Positions 57,381 through 64,000 of a stretch of DNA of 64,000 nucleotides are shown here, piece by piece. The DNA is taken from positions 751,780-815,779 of the forward strand of contig MU270042.1 of assembly GCA_021432635.1 (NCBI GenBank), given 5' to 3'. Position 1 is the stretch's first letter, and every line of letters starts with the position of its first letter. The stretch is from Thozetella sp. PMI_491. Lineage: Eukaryota; Ascomycota; Sordariomycetes; Chaetosphaeriales; Chaetosphaeriaceae. The translations under genes and the position numbers were made by a program. The notes beneath the pieces were generated by a model. The model saw only the letters and a list, made by a program, of their open reading frames with translations. It had not been told where the DNA came from and ran no database searches.

Positions 57381-57540
57381 GGCCCGTTGGGCAGGGGACA
57401 ATAAAAGAGAGACACTAAAAATACAATTACATTAAACAGCTAATTTCGCTTAATATAAGATACTTATTTTGTAACAGGCCACCTCAGCCAATCAGCATTT
57501 CATAACCCAATTTGGTGTCTCGGTTCCTCTCCCCTGCTTG
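57381..57540 (+). repeat. Dispersed repeat, copy 2 (CCAATCAGC-type)
   Basis: This matches 46,820-47,010 in the same order (ACTAAAAATACAATTACAT, AAACAGCTAATTT, CAGCCAATCAGCATTTCATA, CCAATTTGGTGTCTCGG). It directly follows the WD40-containing module, so in this locus the two are joined. At 46.8 kb only this part is present. Confidence 0.75.
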
Positions 57541-57895
57541 CCTGGTTCTTGGGTCCGGCAGCCGCCCACTGTAGGCCTGGTGGGCTCCGTAGTCCCGGCC
57601 TGCTCCCCCGGCCGCCTGCGAGACCTACCGGCGCCACGCCGAGAGCCGGCATGCCCTCGGCAATGTGGCGGCGCGTGATCGCCACGCGTTACGCCGGGCC
57701 GCCCGCGGTGTGGCGAGGTTCGGATTTCTGCCCCATGAGCCTTCGGGCGGCTCAATGTTGCATTCAATTGGTAACGGGAGCGCTCAGCAATGGCGTTACG
57801 CCGGGCTGCTGGCCTAGACTGCAATAAAAGGCAATTAACGCAAGCATAGAACCACGTATGAGGTCGCTATTGTAGCAAGAATCGATTGTCATTTT
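57541..57895. repeat. GTTACGCCGGGC-containing repeat block
   Basis: GTTACGCCGGGC occurs at about 57,689 and 57,794 here and at about 38,102 and 38,213 in module copy 1. Both loci end with AGCAAGAA.CGATTGTCATTT. The short ORFs on both strands do not look like genes. Confidence 0.6.
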
Positions 57896-58220
57896 TGCCC
57901 TTAGAAAGGGCAGGAGAGGGGGGTTCCGAAGGCAGGAGAGGGGGGTCTCGAAAGGTTGGAGAGGGGGTCCCGAAAGGTAGAAGAAGGGGTCCTGAAAGGC
58001 AGGAGAGGGGGGCCCCGAAAGGTTGGAGAAGGGGTCCCAAAAGGCCGGGGAGGGGGGTCCTCCCGAAAGGTTGGAAGAGAAGGGGTCCCGAAAGGCCAGA
58101 GAGGGGGTCCCGAAAGGCCAGACCTGAAAGGCAGGAGCAGGGGGGCCTTGGAAGTTAGGAGAGGGGGCCCCGAAAAGCAGGATGCGGAGATCCTAAAAGG
58201 TAGATAAGGGGTAAAAGTAG
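57896..58220 (+). repeat. Purine-rich G-tract minisatellite
   Basis: About twelve degenerate ~22-26-bp units of GAAAGG(C/T)(T/A)GGAGAGGGGG(T/G)CCC. One strand is nearly all G and A, with many G5-G6 runs, so G-quadruplex or triplex structures are possible. The ORFs across it are artefacts of the repeat. Confidence 0.85.
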
Positions 58221-59067
58221 GCCTAACACAGTGCAACAGGAGACCGGTCCCCTACGAGGTCCGCTAACGCCTTTCGGAACGAGCCTGACAAGCAGAGCAC
58301 CCTGGCAGAAGCGCTTGTCTTGTAAGCGAGGAGTTCTCGAGGAAAGCGTCGGCGGACTCTCAGAAGCCGGGATTTCTCGAGGCTGGCGATTACTTGCCTT
58401 TCTTTTTTTTAGCAGTCGTGGGGGGTGCTACGCCTCCCTTGCTCCCTAATCCTTAGGGGTCCCCCGCTAGGCCCTATGCACTCCTTATGGTTTGCACTCC
58501 CCAGCCACGGTTGCGGTAGGGGGCTGTGCCCCGTTAGGATCCTTTTCTAGCACCGATAGGTCTCTTTTCAGACCCTTTCATTGTTCTATAATTACATGGG
58601 AGTAGCTAATTGCTGCCCATATGATTTTGCCATAGTCACCAAGGGAAACCTAGGTAATTCTATAACGGATCTATAAGTGCGCTGGAAAAGTTGTCTCTGG
58701 TCTGTACCGACGGGCCCCCGATCCCTATCGGCCGGAACTCGCCCCTGGGCATATTCCTGCGCCAATCGCACCTCGAGTTCGCCCGCCTACCCTTCCACAG
58801 CGCTGCTGAGCTGTAGAACTTACTAGACACTAATCTATAAACCTAAATATAGAACTTAAAGGGCTTTAACAGGGCGAAGTTATCTAGAACAAGGCACGTG
58901 CTAAAGGCTTGATATAAAAATCTCGTGACTTCCGCTGCAGTGGTTGCGGCCCCTGTAGTATACAACCAACCAGCGTGACTTTTCCATAAGCGTTACCTTA
59001 GCATCCCACACCGCTGACGCACCTATTCTCGAACGAATCTCGCCATAGGTATAGTCTTTCAATCAAA
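58221..59067. other. Mixed region with a reverse copy of the dispersed repeat
   Basis: Blocks at 58,830-58,905 are the reverse complement of the TTCTATATTTAGGTCTAG...GCCCTGTTGAAGCCC part of the dispersed module (copies at 37,965 and 57,265). Just before, 58,725-58,800 (+) reads IGRNSPLGIFLRQSHLEFARLPF, then a TAG after AAEL. That resembles a short segment of a fungal TPR protein, so it may be a gene fragment. The rest has no signal I can support. Confidence 0.4.
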
Positions 59068-59550
59068 ATAGCAGGCAAGCACCCTTCTAAGCTAAAGCGA
59101 AAGCCAAGGGCCTCTTATATGTTTCCGTGGCTTTATCGGGATATCTTGAAGGCAGTCTCTACTGCTAAAGTTTGCTTGAGGTGGATTAACATAAGAAACG
59201 ACTACAAGGATTCTAACAACTAATACTTGACCAATGTAATAGGTAAGTTTATATGTAGCAACAGTGGCTGTCTTACACGTAGCTAGAGCAGCAAGACAGT
59301 GTTAATATTAATCAGGGGGTATCCTAAGAATAGGTATAACGCCGTTATATTCAACCAACGCTATAAATCCTATAATAAGCTTAGCGACCTAACACTTAAT
59401 AAGAACTTATATGTCAAACGAGTTGCATACCAACTTAAGAAGTGGGCAGGCGTCTAGATGGAGCAGCAATATTACACTGGAAAGGCAGGCCCCCCATATA
59501 TATGTAAACTCTGCGAGGGTTGTAAGCAAGGGTATTGTTAAAAGGTATAA
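59068..59550 (+). pseudogene. 3CxxC-type zinc-finger protein, RIP-inactivated
   Basis: A 161-codon frame starts at ATA (59068-59070), probably an ATG hit by RIP. It reads AGKHPSKLKRKPRASYMFPWLYRDIL...FICSNSGC...VLILIRGYPKNRYNAVIFNQ(R)YKSYNKL...KLCEGCKQGYC. This is the layout of fungal zf-3CxxC proteins, related to the receptor-transporter zinc domain. The middle CxxC is now YKSY, both Cys to Tyr by G-to-A. TAG/TAA replace Gln or Trp near 59,222, 59,285, 59,455 and 59,539. No frameshift is needed. The function of the family is not established. Confidence 0.75.
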
Positions 59551-59999
59551 CTAGGACGACGAACTGTGTAAGCTGAAAGTCGGGAAGGGGGAATTTACTT
59601 GACGTTATACATGCTTAAGGTCGACAATACTCACAAATAAAAATATATATAGACGGCACGTCGCCCCAGGGCTTCTCTATAATAACAAGCAGAGGCTCAG
59701 TGTATTAAATTGCCAAGACAGAATTTATAATCAACCGTACGGCCCCTTTTCCCTAACCAAGACATTTGCCTGCATTTATATCAAAGTATTAAGAGACAGT
59801 GTGTTATCGGTTTAGACACTGCTGGATTAGCTCTGTGATTTCTGTTGAAGTAATGTGCCGCTTAAATATTAGGGGGGCTGACGGTTCTGTGCCTCTTGAT
59901 TGTATAATTGTTTAGTATTGGTAGCTCAGTCTATGAGGATAGGATTGCCACGGGAGCCAAGTGGTTCTCGCGGCGCCCTGATGCCCTCCCGGCCAGGAA
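59551..59999. other. RIP-affected spacer, no gene seen
   Basis: Moderately AT-rich sequence with stops in all frames. The small plus-strand ORFs at 59900-60174 overlap the next interrupted frame and are not convincing. Confidence 0.45.
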
Positions 60000-60650
60000 A
60001 TATATCGGCGTTTTACGACATACAAGGGTCTGTTCGAGGCGCCCCGCGAGCTCGGTTCCTTCAAGGCCTTTTACGAGTATAGCTCCTTCCCTTCCCTATG
60101 CCGAATCAATCCTGTCTTTCCTTCAGGTCCTACACCCACTTATTAACATCCCACTATACCTAGTAATTGAGTAAAATACTACAATCGCTCAGAGGCCTTG
60201 TCTGGTTCACATAGATGATCTTTCCGCCCTGGCCTCAGACGGACCAAATAAACTGCCTAAGTAGTTTCTTGGGACTATCAACCTTCAGACCTGTGCCTAG
60301 CACTAGGAGGAGGTTAGGACGTAACAAAGTATCTCCGCGAATTAAGTGGGCAATTTCTTCCCCTTACGGGTAGGCTTCGTTGAGTATAACCATACTTAGT
60401 CAAAGCTAGCCAATCGGCGAGAGTTATATTCTAGCCTCCTTTTACGTCTTATAGCGGGACTTATACCATTGATAAGGAAGAGAAAGTGTTAGATCGTTGG
60501 CGTTATAGTCTTTAATGTTGCATCAGTAGTCCTGCCACTTATATGCTTCGTAACAGAGATAGCACTGTAAGTTCGTTATACTTCCGTGAAGTGGAACGCA
60601 ATCAAATCGCTGGCCCATGCCTGTCACTAGGCTAGCTCTTACCTCAAGCA
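60000..60650 (+). pseudogene. RIP-interrupted frame, unidentified
   Basis: One plus-strand frame reads EIYRRFTTYKGLFEAPRELG, FKAFYEYSSFPSL, VVSWDYQPSDL, GQFLPLTGRL, SARVIF then TAG, PPFTSYSGTYTID and YFREVERNQIAGP. Only stops compatible with RIP interrupt it, plus TGA at three sites that could be former CGA or TGG. The blocks are clearly protein-like. The YSGTYTID segment faintly recalls lipocalin-like beta-barrels, but I would not assign the family. Confidence 0.4.
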
Positions 60651-61370
60651 TGTCAACGTTTTAGGTGTAGCAGCGAAGGAGCTTACGCCGTAGTGACGCG
60701 AGCCACCTATACGTTTCCGTTGGCTTACAATCAGCTGCACGATCTCGAATCTATAGCGCTGTCTTAAGGAGCTGAGCCCTTTGTGTATCGAAGAAGGCAG
60801 CTTCCTCAAAGAGAGCGCCATCGGTGTAAAGTCCTCCCGCTGAGCGGAAGTCCTAGTCTCGTCAGCTACTGTGATATAAGAGGCACCAAGTTCTACTCAC
60901 TGGAATGCCAGCCGCCGTACTTATGCCAGTGCTGGCAATAGTTACAATTTTTTAGGTGTCTGAGAGAGTAATTACAATAGTCTGTAACTCTAGGGAACCA
61001 GGTCTAACATGTGTAAGGCGTGTTATTATGGGTCGCCTTACTATGATAGTGTTATAATATAAAGCGTTAAAAGAGGGTAAAGGAGGGAAGATTAGAGAGA
61101 AGGTAATAATAGGGGACTAGCTGCCTTTATACCTCTATAGACGCTATAGATAGACTCTTAGCTTTGCCTCTTAAGAGGACTGAGGCGGATAAGCAGCTAG
61201 TACTTTATAAATAAGACTGTTGATCGTGGCTTGTTTTATAACACTAATGTTAGGGCTGATAATGGCTGCCAACGTGCTTAAGGCATTTTTGGCTGGCTGG
61301 CCCCCCAGACCAGGGACCTGTAAATAAGAGTTGTAAGAGGCAGGAGAAGCGAGGAGTATGGTTATAAGAG
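60651..61370. other. Partly RIP-mutated DNA, no gene I can support
   Basis: The 60-codon minus ORF at 60639-60821 is Arg/Ser-rich and unrecognised. The remainder is AT-rich with stops in all frames. Confidence 0.4.
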
Positions 61371-61880
61371 CTAATACAGTTCGGATAGTAGAAAGAATGT
61401 AAATAGTTTCTATAACAGATAATACTTGTTAGCCTTGTGCTTCGCGTCTTTATACTTCTACCTAGCTTGGACTGCTTTGCTTGCTTTTTCGGCTTGTATA
61501 TCCGTGAGGTACTTAACCCTCCTTTCCTAGAAGTTGACCTTAATCCCCCACTGAGGGTTTTGTTCCGCTGGCGGAATCTTACACAGTTTGGCCAATATAA
61601 GTAATGTACTTTCTAACTCTTTCCGGATAATATTAACCTTTTTATTGGCTTCCTTAACATATAGCTTAGCCTTTCTCTTCGCGCCAATCGCCTCGAGAGC
61701 TTGTTTAAGCATAGAGATAAGCTTTTCGTCGTCTTCACTTTCACCACTTTCATCACACCTAGGAGGGTTTTCAGGAGTTGGTGGCCTAGCAGTATTGGTG
61801 GCTCCCTCGGGCCCCTGGCCAGGAGATGTCGCTACGCGGCAGACAGAGGGGAGTTATTTAGCTAGGGAGCACTCTGCCAT
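61371..61880 (-). pseudogene. Small Lys-rich helical protein, RIP-interrupted
   Basis: ATG at 61880 to a stop at 61371 is 170 codons in one frame, interrupted by a TAA and three TAG. The N-terminus is Pro/Glu/Asp-rich (TPENPP, ESGESEDDEK). The middle is a long amphipathic helix (MLKQALEAIGAKRKAKLY, KKVNIIRKELESTLLILAKL) and a Lys/Ala-rich helix follows (DIQAEKASKAVQAR). It may be a small DNA- or RNA-binding protein, or the first ORF of a mobile element. I cannot name it. Confidence 0.45.
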
Positions 61881-62377
61881 AGTAATGATTGGGAGGATTC
61901 TATGCTAGTAAAGATAGAATAAGAACCTAGAAACCGATGAGTAGTTGAAAGGGTAGGACAGGAAGAGAAGCGAGGCACGGGCAGACAAGGCCCTTGAGCT
62001 TATTTATACTTTCTACCAGCTCCATCCTAGCATCTCTCCAGTCCTTACGACCTGCTGATACTCCTTTTGTACTAGAAGAGCGGGGCAGCGCATCAATACT
62101 CTGTGAGGCCGCCAGGCGACACTCCCGCCCCGTGCTACGTACAAGAGAAGGCAAACCGGCTCCTGTCTTTTCCAGGCGACAGCAATGAAGGGACATATAA
62201 AACCATGGTGCCCAGAAAGTATTGGCTCCCTCACAGATTCGGAGGCATTGCAGGACAACGCAACGATTATCGCCACAACGGCATGAGCGCGACCAGCCAA
62301 AGAAAAGAGCCAGCGCATATGGAAACGGTGTGGTACCTTCTATTCTAGGCGATTCTTTGCGACAACATGATCGCTAG
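61881..62377. other. No gene I can support
   Basis: Overlapping ORFs on both strands (61927-62196 minus, 62013-62318 minus, 62103-62348 plus). None shows a motif or a splice structure that convinces me. Confidence 0.4.
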
Positions 62378-63271
62378 CTAGCTAGGTATCTTGTATCCCT
62401 TTTTCCCTTGCTGACGTCGGCGGACTCGACGCATACCTTTCCCTCGTTTTGATGACTTCCTGTGTTGCCTGGTGGCCCGCGATGGGTCCTGGTTGCCCCA
62501 ACGGCTCAAATGCAATGACCACCTGAATGTGACGGTCCCTGAGTCGGATAATGGCAGAGTAATTTCCTCTCGCAAATCGTGCGGATTTAGGCCGAGAGTC
62601 CCCCTGTGAATGAGACTGGAGTTAGGCCTAACTGTTGACGTGCCAAACTGAAGTTTAAGCGTATAGGGTATAACGGCAGAAGGCTCGTCTTGAGCGCCAG
62701 AGAACGGGCTGCTTGGTACACGATTCTCCTTGTCCCAGTCGTGGTCGGAGGGTCTATCATTGCTGTCTTGGTGTATTGGAATGCTCCCGGAGTCGCAGGG
62801 AAAGGTACCCCTGTCATCATAAAACTTGTCAAACACCGACGGAAGGTGCCATAGGAGGGGTGACCGTGGATCGATGCTGGGACCAGAGAGTGTCCTGCTT
62901 TCCTGCTGCGAATCTACCGTGTCGGCCTTTTCTGTCGGTGTCTCCGGTGGACCTCCTCTAAATAAGGATTCTAGTCCAGCCATCTCATAAAATGCCGTTG
63001 AATATGGTGTCACTTTTGCTCCTCCAAGGGTCTGTACTCCACGATCGTTTCCTAACACCGCTTTGTCGTCGTTGGAGGACTGGAGCGGTGGACTTATGGC
63101 CCGGGAATCGGCAGTCGGCCGTGCCACATTCGAATCTGAAAGAGCACAGTAGAGAAGTGCATCCAGCGCTATCTCATGAGCTGCCGGTTGGTGGGTCGAC
63201 ATGGTGTTCCAGAAGTTGTCGAACTGTCTGACGTAGTTGGTCCGGAAAGTATTATCGTGCTCGGAGGACAT
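62378..63271 (-). CDS. Hypothetical protein with basic C-terminus (297 aa)
   Basis: The open frame runs from ATG at 63271 (MSSEHDNTFRTNYVRQFDNFWNTM) to a stop at 62378. The sequence is hydrophilic, Ser/Asp/Pro-rich, and ends in a strongly basic tail (about residues 268-297: RKSSKRGKGMRRVRRRQQGKK) that could be a nuclear-localisation or nucleic-acid-binding segment. No domain is recognised. Upstream the same frame is open except for a single TAA at 63320-63322. It continues as another ~110 codons through the GC-palindromic repeat to 63,655, so the ancestral protein may have been longer, or the frame is fortuitous. Confidence 0.45.
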   Translation of the reverse strand: MSSEHDNTFRTNYVRQFDNFWNTMSTHQPAAHEIALDALLYCALSDSNVARPTADSRAISPPLQSSNDDKAVLGNDRGVQTLGGAKVTPYSTAFYEMAGLESLFRGGPPETPTEKADTVDSQQESRTLSGPSIDPRSPLLWHLPSVFDKFYDDRGTFPCDSGSIPIHQDSNDRPSDHDWDKENRVPSSPFSGAQDEPSAVIPYTLKLQFGTSTVRPNSSLIHRGTLGLNPHDLREEITLPLSDSGTVTFRWSLHLSRWGNQDPSRATRQHRKSSKRGKGMRRVRRRQQGKKGYKIPS

Positions 63272-63454
63272 ATAGAAGGCAAACAACTCCGTGGGATGCT
63301 GAACGAGGACATCGCCTCTTTATCCCTGTCCACGCCTGGTCGAGAGGCCTTCAATCTTTGCTGCCTTTGGGGCTATGACACCGTCTGTTGAGGCTATGGT
63401 CCGCCCCGGGCAGCCCCCTCGTGCGACTGGCTGCGACTGGGTCGTGTCTTTCAT

Positions 63455-63800
63455 GAGGGTCCGCGGAAAATGCTCCGCAGAGCCCAGGGCTCCTAGGTCC
63501 TGGAGGCTCCAAGGAGAGACCTCACATGATTCTGAGGGTCTGCGGAAAATGCTCCGCGGAGCCCAATGCTCCGCGGAGCCCAGGACTCCTAGGTCCTGGA
63601 GGCTCCCGGAATTCTGAGGGTTCGCGGAAAATGCTCCGCGGAGCCCAGGGTTCATAGGTCCTGGGGGGTCCCAAGGATATTATGCTTAGGGGAAAATGCC
63701 CCGCAGAGCCCAGGGCTCCTAGGTCCTGAGGGCCCGGATCACGTGATTCTCAGGGCCCACGGAAGATGTTCCGCGGAGCCTAGAGCTCCTAGGTTCCAGA
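63455..63800. repeat. GC-palindromic tandem repeat
   Basis: About six units of GGAAAATGCTCCGCGGAGCC followed by CAGGGCTCCTAGGTCCTGG and a variable spacer. CTCCGCGGAG is a perfect palindrome. TCCGCGGA at the unit start can pair with it, so each unit can fold into a GC-rich hairpin. Units vary in spacing (about 26-80 bp), with complete and partial copies. Confidence 0.85.
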
Positions 63801-64000
63801 GGCTTTAGCGAGCGACCTCCACGTGGTGTCACCTGGGAACCTACCGATCTTAATCGGCAGAGCCAACTGGGCTTGCATCGGCCATAGGGACTAATGGAAC
63901 TGCCAATTGGATTTAAACCCAATCGAGGGCTTCATGGGAAAGCACACGCCAAAGAGTTCTGTCGGGCCCTATTCCGGCTGAATCCCGCGATTGTGGTCAT
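63801..64000. other. Window end, no gene seen
   Basis: A 67-codon minus ORF at 63719-63922 overlaps the repeat and has no motif. Confidence 0.4.

Noticed and set aside
57886..58236. ORFs of 83-111 codons on both strands over the G-rich repeat
   Set aside because: They are open only because the repeat has few stops, and the translations are Gly/Arg/Pro tandem repeats.
1..64000. tRNA, rRNA, CRISPR or telomeric repeats
   Set aside because: I looked for tRNA-like B-box segments, rRNA-like blocks, regular spacer arrays and TTAGGG runs, and found none that hold up. A 'GGTAGCTCAGTC' at about 59,920 lacks the rest of a tRNA.

Overview
The window looks like part of a filamentous ascomycete (Pezizomycotina) genome with a bipartite, RIP-shaped structure. 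About 1-19.7 kb and 20.3-27.9 kb are AT-rich and full of TpA. Former CAG, CAA and TGG codons read as TAG or TAA, the signature of repeat-induced point mutation (CpA to TpA). From about 28 kb onward the sequence alternates between GC-balanced and partly RIP-mutated DNA. It carries fungal genes with small introns (GT..AG, CTAAC-like branch sites). I saw no rRNA, tRNA or CRISPR array.

Layout. 1-27.9 kb is a transposon graveyard. Its best-defined residents are two full-length copies of one Mutator-like element (10,659-14,082 and 22,352-25,775). Each is exactly 3,424 bp, has ~95-bp terminal inverted repeats and an 8-bp target duplication, and in the stretches I compared they differ only by transitions. 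A GC-rich island at 19.7-20.3 kb looks like an unmutated promoter in front of a RIP-killed gene. 29.2-32.3 kb is a RIP-killed HET-NACHT-ankyrin gene, 33.3-35.6 kb a RIP-killed kinase-like gene, and 37 kb a LINE remnant. 39-45.8 kb is the most intact part: a small two-exon gene, TPR/ankyrin debris, a 362-residue membrane protein, and a divergently transcribed trypsin-like protease whose reading frame runs without a stop into a maltose/NodL-type O-acetyltransferase. 46-50 kb holds a broken FunK1-like fragment, an ankyrin/HEAT chimera and inverted copies of an NLR 3' flank. 50.3-55.1 kb is an alpha/beta-hydrolase-NACHT-HEAT NLR, complete except for two in-frame amber codons. 55.7-58.2 kb holds a broken gene of an uncharacterised fungal family, WD40 shreds and G-rich or palindromic minisatellites. 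58.2-64 kb has a dead 3CxxC zinc-finger gene, other RIP-mutated frames, one open hypothetical gene and a GC-palindromic repeat.

How it fits together. The theme is fungal NLR / heterokaryon-incompatibility-type innate immunity in a repeat-rich, RIP-active compartment. Three effector types occur: a HET domain, an alpha/beta-hydrolase with a Cys in the nucleophile position, and a neighbouring trypsin-like protease. All five repeat-sensor types of fungal NLRs and STANDs (ANK, HEAT, TPR and WD40, plus chimeras between them) are found, intact or as shreds. Two chimeric junctions and the highly homogeneous HEAT array suggest that repeat units are exchanged and renewed here while RIP inactivates older copies.

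Most assignments come from my own reading and translation of the sequence and from memory of the families. No database search was run. Where I compensated for RIP stops I say so.
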